Below, piece after piece: positions 37,169-46,919 of a stretch of 64,000 nt of DNA. The stretch's first letter is position 1. Every line of letters starts with the position of its first letter. The translations under genes were made by a program, and so were the position numbers. The DNA is from Fodinibius saliphilus (GTDB taxonomy: Bacteria; Bacteroidota; Rhodothermia; Balneolales; Balneolaceae): positions 310,001-374,000 of the forward strand of contig NZ_VAWF01000003.1 of NCBI RefSeq assembly GCF_005869845.1. The letters are read 5' to 3'. The notes beneath the pieces were generated by a model. The model was not told where the DNA came from. It was given only the letters and a program-made list of their open reading frames with translations, and ran no database searches.

Positions 37169-38989
37169 ATGCAAGGTAATGGAACAAAAATTGTCGCTAT
37201 TGCGGCCTTTTTAATAATATCAATTTATTATTTGTGGCCGACTTTGGCTAATACCTTAGAGCAAAATTATATTGAAGATCTACCCGAAGCCGAACGTGTT
37301 GAGTATAAAGAGGAAAATACACAGCGTCTGCAAGAGCTGCGCCAAAATTCTCTTTCTTTGGGTCTCGATTTGCAGGGTGGTATGCACGTAACAATGGAAG
37401 TTGGAACGGCGAAGCTTCTTCGCGAATTGGCCGGAAGTAATGCCGACTCAACCCTTAATAACGTTATTAAGATAGCTCAGAAACAGGCCATCGAAAATGA
37501 TACTGATTTTATTGACGAAATGGTTTCAGAGTTCGAGGAGCGCTATCCTGATGGACGACTAAGTCGGTATTATCGTTCAGAAGCGGAGAATATCACCCGA
37601 CGATCAAGCAATGAAGAGATTGTAAAATATCTGAAAAAACAGCGTGATTCTGCTGTAGACCGTGCGATGGAAATTATTCGTACACGTGTTGATCGTTACG
37701 GTGTAACAGAGCCAGCTATTTTTAAGCAAGGTAACAGCCGTGTTGTTGTTGAGCTACCTGGTGTGGCAAATAAAAGTCGTATTCGGGACCTTCTTAAAGG
37801 TACTGCACGTCTTGAGTTTCGTCTTGTAGGTCAACCCGATCAAATAAGTTCTGCCAAAGAACGCATTGTAAGCTACTATAACCAGCAGGCACAGTCCGAT
37901 ACTTCCGATTCGGTTCAGCAGGGGCGACAACAAAATCCGCTGTTAGAAGTGTTAAATCCACGGGGACGTAATCCATACTCGGTGGGATATTCCACAGGCC
38001 GTGATACTGCTCGCGTCAATGAGTTATTGCAGAAACAGGAAGTACAAGAACTTATCCCTCGCAGCCTTACTTTGATGTGGGGTGCAACCCCTTTCCAGAC
38101 TACAGAACAGGGACAAGAGCTGTTTGAGCTTATTGCGGTACGTTCTGATGTGGAAATGACCGGTGATGTTATTTCTGAGGCGAGTGTAAACTTTGATCAG
38201 ACAACGAACCAGCCGCGCGTATCAATGAATATGAACGCCGAAGGGGCACGACGTTGGGCCCGAATTACCGGTGCCAATATCGGGAAACCGATTGCTATTG
38301 TATTAGATGGATATGTTTATTCGTATCCGAACGTAGAGACCAAAATTTCTGACGGACGTTCTTCGATTAGTGGAATTGGAGATGTCAGGGAAGCGGAAGA
38401 CCTTGTCAATATTTTGCTTTCCGGTGCATTGCCCGCTCCGCTCGAAATTATTGAAGAACGTACGGTAGGGGCTACACTAGGGGAAGAGTCGATTCAGGCT
38501 GGTTTTTATTCAACTCTCATAGGATTGGTCATTGTTGCCCTCTTTATGATTGCATACTACCATTCCGGGGGTGCTATTGCCGACCTCGCCTTAATGCTTA
38601 ATATCGTCTTTATATTGGGGATTTTGGCTGCCTTCAAGGCCACACTCACCTTACCCGGTATTGCGGGTATTGTACTGACGATTGGTATGGCGGTAGATGC
38701 AAACGTACTTATTTTTGATCGAATACGGGAAGAGAAAAGGACCGGTAAAACATTGCGGGCTGCCATTGAAGGTGGTTATTCCAATGCAATGAGTGCTATT
38801 GTGGATGCGAACGTAACCACCTTCTTTGTAGGTATTATCCTCTATAGCTTTGGGGTAGGACCTATTAAAGGTTTTGCGGTTACACTGATGGCCGGTATTG
38901 TGGCTTCCCTGTTCAGCGCTATTGTGATTACTCGCGTTGTTGTGGATTACCTAACTCGTGAAAAATCAGCTGAAATAAGCTTCGGTTAA
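37169..38989 (+). CDS. secD: Protein translocase subunit SecD
   Basis: This 606-residue RND-like subunit uses the proton gradient to help the Sec channel complete export. It has an N-terminal membrane span (about 7-25), then LSLGLDLQGGMHVTMEV, the SecD signature at the start of the periplasmic P1 domain. Five C-terminal membrane spans carry IVLTIGMAVDANVLIFDRIREE with the conserved Asp. secF follows 40 bases on. It is the separate, non-fused form. YajC is not adjacent. Confidence 0.96.
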   Translation: MQGNGTKIVAIAAFLIISIYYLWPTLANTLEQNYIEDLPEAERVEYKEENTQRLQELRQNSLSLGLDLQGGMHVTMEVGTAKLLRELAGSNADSTLNNVIKIAQKQAIENDTDFIDEMVSEFEERYPDGRLSRYYRSEAENITRRSSNEEIVKYLKKQRDSAVDRAMEIIRTRVDRYGVTEPAIFKQGNSRVVVELPGVANKSRIRDLLKGTARLEFRLVGQPDQISSAKERIVSYYNQQAQSDTSDSVQQGRQQNPLLEVLNPRGRNPYSVGYSTGRDTARVNELLQKQEVQELIPRSLTLMWGATPFQTTEQGQELFELIAVRSDVEMTGDVISEASVNFDQTTNQPRVSMNMNAEGARRWARITGANIGKPIAIVLDGYVYSYPNVETKISDGRSSISGIGDVREAEDLVNILLSGALPAPLEIIEERTVGATLGEESIQAGFYSTLIGLVIVALFMIAYYHSGGAIADLALMLNIVFILGILAAFKATLTLPGIAGIVLTIGMAVDANVLIFDRIREEKRTGKTLRAAIEGGYSNAMSAIVDANVTTFFVGIILYSFGVGPIKGFAVTLMAGIVASLFSAIVITRVVVDYLTREKSAEISFG

Positions 38990-39029
38990 TTCAAAAGAAA
39001 TTCAACATTTAGACTAGGGAATATATATT

Positions 39030-39941
39030 ATGAGATGGTTCGAAACACCAGATTTTAATTTTATTAAAGCACACAAGATTGGTTACGTCATTTCCGGTAT
39101 CCTACTTGTTGCTGCTCTCATTGGAATTTTTACCAAAGGTCTGCAGTATGGCATCGACTTTAAGGGGGGTAAAGAATTCGTCCTTGAATTTGATGAGCCC
39201 ATTGAGGTGGTAGAGTTGCGATCAGCACTTTCTGAGCCGTTGGGAAGCACGCCGGTAGTGAAACGTTTTGGGTCGCCAACGGATGTACTGATTCGTACAG
39301 ATAACGAAGGCGATATTACAGAAGTCCAAAACACAATTTTGGAAGTCGTTAACCAACGGTATTCGCAAAATGAAGCTTCTGTTATCAAAACTGACATTGT
39401 GGGGGCTCGTTTTGCAGAGGATCTGAAGCAAGGGGCGATGAATGCCATTATTTTTGCCTTGGTAGTTATCTTTATCTATATCCTTATCCGGTTTAAAAAC
39501 TGGACCTTTTCTGCCGGGGCTGTGGCTGCCCTGTTTCACGATGTATTAATCGTAGTGGGGATCTTTACCATCTTTGGTGAAATTGCTCCATTTAGTATGC
39601 AGATAGATCAGTCGATTATTGCTGCTTTTTTAACTATTGTTGGTTATTCGCTAAACGATACGGTAGTAGTATTTGACCGTATTCGTGAAAATAGCCTGCT
39701 ATATAAGACCATGGATTACGATAAGATGGTTAACAAAAGTCTCAATGATACATTGAGTCGTACAGTTATTACTTCTGTCACTACCTTGTTTGTGGTAACC
39801 GTGCTATTTATCTTTGGCGGGGAAGTCCTGAAAGGATTTTCATTTGCCTTGATGCTTGGTGTTATTATTGGTACATATAGCTCGTTGTTCGTAGCTAGTT
39901 CTATGGTTGTAGAGCTTCAACGCAGAAAAGAAAATGCTTAA
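39030..39941 (+). CDS. secF: Protein translocase subunit SecF
   Basis: This 303-residue partner of SecD has six membrane spans. The N-terminal span is followed by GLQYGIDFKGGKEFVLEF, the short periplasmic domain, and the C-terminal spans carry IVGYSLNDTVVVFDRIREN. Together SecDF drives late stages of Sec export. The length is typical. A STAS-domain gene follows 38 bases downstream and probably shares the transcript, which ends at the terminator at 40360-40389. Confidence 0.96.
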   Translation: MRWFETPDFNFIKAHKIGYVISGILLVAALIGIFTKGLQYGIDFKGGKEFVLEFDEPIEVVELRSALSEPLGSTPVVKRFGSPTDVLIRTDNEGDITEVQNTILEVVNQRYSQNEASVIKTDIVGARFAEDLKQGAMNAIIFALVVIFIYILIRFKNWTFSAGAVAALFHDVLIVVGIFTIFGEIAPFSMQIDQSIIAAFLTIVGYSLNDTVVVFDRIRENSLLYKTMDYDKMVNKSLNDTLSRTVITSVTTLFVVTVLFIFGGEVLKGFSFALMLGVIIGTYSSLFVASSMVVELQRRKENA

Positions 39942-39979
39942 TTATTAACTCCTAATACTAACTAAGGGGAGATCAAACA

Positions 39980-40336
39980 ATGAATTTCAACGTATCAGAG
40001 CGTTATAACTGTGTAGTTATTGAGTTTAAAGGGAATGTGATGGGCGGCCCCGATGCCGTAAAGCTCAACGAAAAACTGCACGAGCTAATTGAAGATAATA
40101 AGACCAATATCGTTGCCGATGTTGGTAAGGTCAAATTTATGAACTCTTCCGGTTTGGGGATGCTGATCGGTGGGCTAACGACAATGCGAAAAGCAGGTGG
40201 CGATCTTCGAATTGCCAACGCGACCGATAAGATCGAAAGTCTGCTTGTTGTTACGAAACTAATTACAGTATTCAAGCACTATAAATCATTAGAAGCGGCA
40301 GTAGAGTCATTTGCCGAGTCATCGGAAGAAGAATAA
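39980..40336 (+). CDS. STAS-domain anti-sigma-factor antagonist-like protein
   Basis: This 118-residue single STAS domain is of the SpoIIAA/RsbV type. The phospho-acceptor region is VKFMNSSGLGMLIGG, where one of the two serines would be phosphorylated by an anti-sigma kinase. A GGGGAG-like ribosome site precedes the ATG. It is downstream of secDF in the same direction. No anti-sigma kinase or PP2C phosphatase is nearby, so its partner switch must be encoded elsewhere, or it serves another STAS role such as localisation. Confidence 0.88.
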   Translation: MNFNVSERYNCVVIEFKGNVMGGPDAVKLNEKLHELIEDNKTNIVADVGKVKFMNSSGLGMLIGGLTTMRKAGGDLRIANATDKIESLLVVTKLITVFKHYKSLEAAVESFAESSEEE

Positions 40337-41680
<1,344 letters not shown>

Positions 41681-41695
41681 GAGCAGATGGTTTTT

Positions 41696-41726
41696 AAAAG
41701 GGACCACCATTAAGGTTCCTTTTTAA
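41696..41726 (+). terminator. Terminator of purA
   Basis: A ten-base stem with one G-T pair (AAAAGGGACC at 41696-41705, GGTTCCTTTT at 41714-41723) has an eight-base loop and T-rich 3' arm, 16 bases after the purA stop. Confidence 0.7.
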
Positions 41727-41786
41727 ATTGCTTTTAAATAGAAGGGTGCCAATAATATCTATGCAGCGTAATCAAAATAGAGCCGG

Positions 41787-42893
41787 ATGAATACCTTCGA
41801 AATTACATATCTGGTAACCTTGTTAGAAGGTGAAGATATTAATGAGAAGGTTGAATCTATTTGCCTGGAACAATCGGTTGAGTTGCCCAGAGCTTTGTTA
41901 GATGGTCATGCTAAAGAAGAAATAGTCGGAGAAACTGTTTACAAAGAGAAGAGGAGAGAAGGTGAATATGAGGTTGTAATTGCTTGGCCGATTGCAAACC
42001 TTGGGGGCGAAGTTACACAGTTTATAAATGTACTGTATGGGAATATTTCTCTTAAACCGGGTATTCGTATAACCGGTACTGATTGGACTGAGCTATCAGA
42101 TCTTCTTAATGGACCGGCTGTAGGGATGAAAGAAGTGCGTAGCCGGTACCAGCTTTCAGATCGCCCATTAAGTGCAACGGCTTTAAAACCTGTTGGGAGT
42201 ACTTCTGCCGAGCTCGCCGATTATTGTTACCAATTTGCTTGTGGGGGTATCGATATTATCAAAGATGATCATGGCCTTGCGAATCAGGTAAATGCTCCTT
42301 TTTTAGAAAGACTAAATGCCTGTGTGAAAGCAGTTGATAAAGCTGCAGAAAAGACCGGGGATCGTTCATACTATTATCCCAACATTACCGCTACACCTGA
42401 ACGGACTGTGGAGCGGTATAGAAAGGCAGCAGAGGCTGGGGCAGATGGAGTACTGCTTTGTCCTCATATCAGTGGGCTGCCAACGATGCACTTGTTAGCT
42501 CAGATGGAGATCAATTTGCCAATAATTGCTCATCCGGCTTTTTCGGGACAGCTTACTACACACAAGACCAAGGGTTTTACTCCAAGCTATTTATATGGGC
42601 AATTATGGCGGGCTTTTGGGGCAGATTATGTGATCTATCCCAATAAAGGAGGGCGGTTCACACTGGATACTGATGAATGCCAATCTATCAACCGGGCAGC
42701 ACGAACGGTGGATTTGCCATTTAAAACCTCATTTCCAATGCCCGGTGGTGGCATAAAGCTTTCAAATGTGGATCATTGGATTGCAGAGTATGGGCTAGAT
42801 ACCACATTTTTGATCGGTAGCAGTTTATATGAACATCCTGAAGGAATTAAGCAAGCAGTACAAAAGCTGCGTGCTAAACTTATGACGAGTTGA
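41787..42893 (+). CDS. RuBisCO-like protein (form IV)
   Basis: This 368-residue protein has the RuBisCO large-subunit fold but not the full active site, so it should not fix CO2. K134 in ALKPVG matches the first catalytic lysine. K159 and D161 in IIKDDHGL match the carbamylated lysine and Asp of KDDE, but the Glu is His (H162). AHPAFSG replaces the HRA loop, YPNKGGRF takes the loop-6 region and MPGGG the late glycine motif. It is shorter than usual (about 410-430). Known RLPs act in methylthioadenosine salvage, the MTA-isoprenoid shunt or apionate breakdown. A cupin gene starts 9 bases after its stop. The substrate is unknown. Confidence 0.88.
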   Translation: MNTFEITYLVTLLEGEDINEKVESICLEQSVELPRALLDGHAKEEIVGETVYKEKRREGEYEVVIAWPIANLGGEVTQFINVLYGNISLKPGIRITGTDWTELSDLLNGPAVGMKEVRSRYQLSDRPLSATALKPVGSTSAELADYCYQFACGGIDIIKDDHGLANQVNAPFLERLNACVKAVDKAAEKTGDRSYYYPNITATPERTVERYRKAAEAGADGVLLCPHISGLPTMHLLAQMEINLPIIAHPAFSGQLTTHKTKGFTPSYLYGQLWRAFGADYVIYPNKGGRFTLDTDECQSINRAARTVDLPFKTSFPMPGGGIKLSNVDHWIAEYGLDTTFLIGSSLYEHPEGIKQAVQKLRAKLMTS

Positions 42894-42902
42894 TATAGTG
42901 AT

Positions 42903-43355
42903 ATGGAGTCTAAAGTAGTTAAATGTTCGGATTATGAGTGGGATTCAGTGTCTCACAAGGAGTACAAGGATGATCAGAGTTGCTATAAGGGAGTACAACG
43001 TTACTCCTTACTGGGAACAAGAAATGATGAACAAGCATTGAACTTTGAAACTCGGTATTTTGAAGTAGAAACGGGAGGCTATACTTCTTTTGAATATCAT
43101 CGTCACCCACACTCTGTTGTGGTTATTCGTGGGATGGGAACCGTTATATTGGATAATGAAGTTTGTGAGTTATCGCTGCATGATGTTGTTTATATTGCAC
43201 CGAATACCCTGCATCAATTTCATGCCGATCATGGAGAATCATTAGGATTTATCTGTACTGTTGATCGCTATCGAGATCGTCCAACTTTACCGGATAAAGA
43301 TAAAATTGATGATATTGTTGAATCAGAAAAAGTCCGCAAAAAAATTAAAATTTGA
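42903..43355 (+). CDS. Cupin-domain protein paired with the RuBisCO-like protein
   Basis: This 150-residue single cupin fold has the metal-site motif FEYHRHPHSVVVIRGMG (63-79, H66/H68/H70). The second motif is IAPNTLHQFHADH (98-110) with P100, H104 and H107. GFICTVDRYRDRP places a cysteine at 118. It begins 9 bases after the RLP stop and is surely co-transcribed. In Rhodospirillum rubrum an RLP gene neighbours a cupin that acts as methylthioxylulose-5-phosphate methylsulfurylase, so a similar two-step role is an attractive hypothesis. Sugar-acid isomerase or regulatory roles are alternatives. Confidence 0.82.
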   Translation: MESKVVKCSDYEWDSVSHKEYKDDQSCYKGVQRYSLLGTRNDEQALNFETRYFEVETGGYTSFEYHRHPHSVVVIRGMGTVILDNEVCELSLHDVVYIAPNTLHQFHADHGESLGFICTVDRYRDRPTLPDKDKIDDIVESEKVRKKIKI

Positions 43356-43356
43356 G

Positions 43357-43388
43357 TTGAAATATAGTGGTGAATAGCCTTATATTGG
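43357..43388 (+). promoter_or_regulatory. Candidate Bacteroidota-type promoter of tRNA-Gly
   Basis: TTG at 43357-43359 and TATATTGG at 43381-43388 are 21 bases apart. This approximates the TTG / TAnnTTTG promoter of Bacteroidota with one -7 mismatch, 13 bases before the tRNA. The call is weak. Confidence 0.35.
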
Positions 43389-43401
43389 ACTCGCTTCAAA
43401 A

Positions 43402-43473
43402 GCGGGAATAGCTCAGTGGTAGAGCATCTCGTTGCCAACGAGAAGGTCGCCAGTTCGAATCTGGTTTCCCGCT
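43402..43473 (+). tRNA. tRNA-Gly (anticodon GCC)
   Basis: A complete cloverleaf: acceptor GCGGGAA with TTCCCGC, D-arm AGCTCAGTGGTAGAGC, anticodon stem TCTCG/CGAGA with loop TTGCCAA (anticodon GCC), and T-arm with GTTCGAATC. The discriminator base is T73 and the CCA tail is not encoded. A strong terminator follows. Confidence 0.96.
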
Positions 43474-43477
43474 CAGA

Positions 43478-43512
43478 TAAAAAGCCCTTGCAGCTGTTGC
43501 AAGGGCTTTTTT
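43478..43512 (+). terminator. Intrinsic terminator of tRNA-Gly
   Basis: The stem AGCCCTTGCA (43483-43492) with TGCAAGGGCT (43498-43507) and a five-base loop is followed by a T-run to 43512, starting 5 bases after the tRNA. Confidence 0.9.
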
Positions 43513-44012
43513 ATGTTAGGTGCAGTAGTTTTCATCTTATCGTTGTACGTACTCATATCTAACAATCTGATACTACAGCTGAATATCCCTCCTTATTACT
43601 AATTCCCATCAATCTTTACAATTTCTTGAATTTGAGGCTACAGAAGTTCTCCATTCGGTTTCATCATTTAAAAAAGGAGATATTGTGACATTTGAATATG
43701 GAGATAGAGGAGGGGAATAAAACATGGAGGTTATGGCTGGTAGACTATTGTTTATAAAAACTCATCATTAATGGTGGGGGCATTTATTATTAGTAAAATT
43801 GATTGTATTTCCAGCCAAGAAGTTTGGGTTTGGCGGGTAAAAGCAGTCGAATCTTAATATAGCAGTGCTTAATAAATATTAATTGTTTTGAACATTGTAA
43901 ATATAAGTTTTGTTGAGGGTTAACAGTTAATAGATGAGAAGGGGATTGGAGACATCAGATATTACCACAGCATGCTGATGTAGTATTTGTTACTAATATA
44001 GCTTCTTTTGAG
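43513..44012 (+). other. 500-base gap with a possible short coding remnant
   Basis: This AT-rich stretch has no convincing gene. One frame stays open from about 43583 to a TAA near 43720 and reads ...LQFLEFEATEVLHSVSSF then KKGDIVTFEYGDRGGE. That looks protein-like but has no good start, so it may be a gene remnant or chance. The rest (about 43720-44012) is A/T-rich and presumably holds the promoter of the binding-protein/kinase operon. Confidence 0.35.
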
Positions 44013-45029
44013 ATGAGAAAAATATACCAGCTGTTTATTATTGTATTTATTCTATCGGTAAATAGCTGTGTTCCAGATGGTTCGCCTGATGATCAAGAGT
44101 TAAAGGATGTTACAGTTGGTATTACTTCTTCATTTATAGGAGAAGCTGCAATTTTTGTAGCAAAAGAAAAGGGTTTATTTAAAGAAAATGGATTAAATGT
44201 ATCCTTAAAACATAACCAGTCCGGTACTGCTTCTATTCATGATCTTTTCGATAAGGTAGTAGATATTGCCCATGTAGCCGAAACTCCTGTTGTCTATTCA
44301 CTGGTTGACTCTTCTTACTACCCAAAAGGTACGCCGCCGGAATTACAGATAATAACGAACCTGCTTATTACTGATGAAGTCCAAAAAATAGTTGCACGAA
44401 AAGATCATGGTATTACAGGTCCCAAGGATGTTATTGGTAAGAAGGTTGCATTGGCAAAAGGGACCCAGTTGGAGTATTATCTCGACTCATTTCTCTTGGA
44501 ACATCAAGTACTTAAAGACAGTTTGACTATTGTCGATCTAAGCCCTCTCTCTCAGGTAGAAGCCCTTAGAGAAGGCAGAGTAGATGTCTCAGTAAATTGG
44601 GAGCCCTATGCAACATTTTCAGAACAACAGTTGGGGCCGAAAAGTATATTATTAAAAACAAAACTTCACTACTCCACACTTTGGTTAGTTTCAACACTCA
44701 GCTCATTTGCTAAATCCAATCCTGAAATATTAACAGCTTATTTAAAAACGTTATATCAGGCCAACAACTATATTGAAAAAAATGGATTAGAGGCCCGAAA
44801 AATATTATCTGCTAATATAGAAGTGCCGGTGAGCGCGATCGACTCTGTTTGGCAGAAAATTGATTATAAACTGTCAATGAGTGAACGTATGATTCAGTTG
44901 TTTGAAGATCAGGAGCGATGGTTAATAAGAAAAGGAAAAGCAGATACTACGAATCTGAATTATATAAATCTAATAAACACAACGCCGCTAAATGAAGTAG
45001 ATCCTGAAGGTATTACCCTTATAAAATGA
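44013..45029 (+). CDS. Orphan NMT1/SsuA-like periplasmic substrate-binding lipoprotein
   Basis: This is a 338-residue type II periplasmic binding protein of the NMT1/SsuA/TauA-like (nitrate, sulfonate, taurine, thiamine-precursor) class. It has a lipoprotein signal with acceptor C19 (VNSC). The opening TVGITSSFIGEAAIFVAKEKGLFKENGL (about 34-61) is the family hallmark, and the second lobe has VDVSVNWEPYATF. No ABC permease or ATPase is present. Its stop overlaps the start of a histidine kinase gene by 4 bases, so it more likely presents a ligand to the kinase than feeds a transporter. The ligand is unknown. Confidence 0.85.
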   Translation: MRKIYQLFIIVFILSVNSCVPDGSPDDQELKDVTVGITSSFIGEAAIFVAKEKGLFKENGLNVSLKHNQSGTASIHDLFDKVVDIAHVAETPVVYSLVDSSYYPKGTPPELQIITNLLITDEVQKIVARKDHGITGPKDVIGKKVALAKGTQLEYYLDSFLLEHQVLKDSLTIVDLSPLSQVEALREGRVDVSVNWEPYATFSEQQLGPKSILLKTKLHYSTLWLVSTLSSFAKSNPEILTAYLKTLYQANNYIEKNGLEARKILSANIEVPVSAIDSVWQKIDYKLSMSERMIQLFEDQERWLIRKGKADTTNLNYINLINTTPLNEVDPEGITLIK

Positions 45030-46795
45030 AGTTAATAAACCGTTTAAATATTATTGCTGCTTGTTCTGTCGGTGTACTTGTACTGACATTTGGGCTATTG
45101 TGGTATTCAAAAGCGCAACTAAGTAACCAACTAGAAAGTTTAAATAGGCTTAACGAATTTGAGAATACCGCATCCAATGTTCAAACAGTTGTTGGAGGAT
45201 ACTTGGCAGATGGGAAAGTGCGCCATCTAAATGCTTGGGGTAGACTATATCATGAACTCCAAGTCGATATTGACTCAACAGATGACCTGCCGCGAAGAAA
45301 AGCGATGAAAAACTACATGGAGTCTATTAAAGATGCCTTTGAATTGATTCGGGAAATTAAAGAGAATCCCCAACACTATGAAGAAGAACGGAAAGAGCAA
45401 CTATTGGAACGGGCAGAGGCAAGGATACGAGCTGATATTCAGATGTTTAAATCCATTGCGTACACCGTTACCAATAATTTACAGGCTGATATCCAATCTC
45501 AGCAAAAGTACCAGCTTGTATTATTACAATTTCTTATGATACCGGCTGTTTTTATTATTTCCTTTCTCATTTTTCGTTTTCGCAGGCGTCTAAATTATTC
45601 TCTTGACACCCTATTAAATGGAACAAAACAAATTGCTTCAGGCGATCTGGATGTCGCAATCGAGCTGGAAGGAGAAGGTGAACACACAAAGTTAGCGAAA
45701 GAGTTTAACAGGATGACCAGGAAATTGCAGAAAAAGATTGAGGAGTTAGAAGAGAGCCGAAAAAAGATTGATCAAAACAGGAAGCGATGGGAAAAGCTTG
45801 TGGAACAAGATCCAAACCTGGTCATGATTCATATTGATGGAATCGTGAAGTTCATAAACCCTGCCGGGGTAAACCTAATTGGTGCAGTGTCTGCAGAAGA
45901 AGTGGAGGGTTTAAATATTTATGATCTTATCGAAGAGTCCCAGCTTGAAAAAGCACTTGTACGGGTATCACAGGTACAAGAGTCCAAAGAAAAAGTATCA
46001 CCAACGACCTATAAGGTTACTTCTCTAAAAGGGAAAGAACGCTATGTTCAGTTAGAATCAATGCCCATTAAATATGATGACAGGGATGCTACACAAACGG
46101 TAGGACTCGATATTACTGAACGAGTACGCTACGAAAAAGAGATGAAAAAATCGCTTGAGGAAAAAACGGTATTGCTAAAAGAAATTCACCACCGGGTTAA
46201 AAACAACCTGGCCGTAATATCAGGACTGATGGAATTACAATCTATGCAAGCAGATGATACCCATTTTGCCAGCAAGTTACGGGCAAGTCAGCTACGAATT
46301 CAATCTATCGCATCCATTCATGAATTATTGTATCAAAGTGATAATTTTTCAGATTTAGAGTTCCATACACAGATAAAAAAATTAGTAAATACCGTAAAGG
46401 AAACATTAGTATCTGATGTATCAATTGAAATTAATTATGACCTGGATCATGTAGTTATTAATGTGAATAAGGCAATACCAGCAGCACTTATCGTAAATGA
46501 ATTGGTTTCAAACGCTTTAGAACACGCATTCTCAGGCACAGAGTATGGAAAAATTGATATAACGCTCCGCGAAAGAGAAAAGCAAATAGTCCTTGAGGTG
46601 ACTGATAGTGGGCAAGGAATCTCCAACGACCTTGATTTAGAGAAACCTGATACCTTAGGGTTAAAATTGATAAATATCCTTACCAAGCAGCTAGGTGGAG
46701 ATATTGAATATCACTCCAGCATTGAAGGCACTACATTTGTGCTTGCTTTTAAAAATGTTGCTACGAAGGGTATTGGGAGCCACCATTTAAACTAA
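45026..46795 (+). CDS. Membrane histidine kinase, HAMP-PAS-HisKA_2-HATPase
   Basis: This 589-residue sensor kinase has a first span at about 8-27, an extracytoplasmic helical domain (28-162), a second span at about 165-183, HAMP (185-238) and a coiled coil (235-255). PAS follows (about 253-365), then HisKA_2 with EIHHRVKNNL at 386-395 and HATPase_c with the N-box ELVSNALEHAF and VTDSGQGIS. HisKA_2 kinases often signal to diverse or distant regulators. The overlap with the upstream binding-protein gene suggests that the lipoprotein is its sensing partner. No response regulator is adjacent. Confidence 0.9.
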   Translation: MKLINRLNIIAACSVGVLVLTFGLLWYSKAQLSNQLESLNRLNEFENTASNVQTVVGGYLADGKVRHLNAWGRLYHELQVDIDSTDDLPRRKAMKNYMESIKDAFELIREIKENPQHYEEERKEQLLERAEARIRADIQMFKSIAYTVTNNLQADIQSQQKYQLVLLQFLMIPAVFIISFLIFRFRRRLNYSLDTLLNGTKQIASGDLDVAIELEGEGEHTKLAKEFNRMTRKLQKKIEELEESRKKIDQNRKRWEKLVEQDPNLVMIHIDGIVKFINPAGVNLIGAVSAEEVEGLNIYDLIEESQLEKALVRVSQVQESKEKVSPTTYKVTSLKGKERYVQLESMPIKYDDRDATQTVGLDITERVRYEKEMKKSLEEKTVLLKEIHHRVKNNLAVISGLMELQSMQADDTHFASKLRASQLRIQSIASIHELLYQSDNFSDLEFHTQIKKLVNTVKETLVSDVSIEINYDLDHVVINVNKAIPAALIVNELVSNALEHAFSGTEYGKIDITLREREKQIVLEVTDSGQGISNDLDLEKPDTLGLKLINILTKQLGGDIEYHSSIEGTTFVLAFKNVATKGIGSHHLN

Positions 46796-46919
46796 TTTAC
46801 AGACGAGTAATTTAGAGTATTTTTGTTGAGTAGTTAACTCTATTATTTAATTTACTATTTACTGCTCGATTTTCTTAACTTTCCGATCACTGGAACTCGA
46901 TTATTATCAATAAAAATTA

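Noticed and set aside
41787-42893. A genuine carbon-fixing RuBisCO
   Set aside because: The KDDE glutamate is His, the length is short, and no phosphoribulokinase or small subunit is present.
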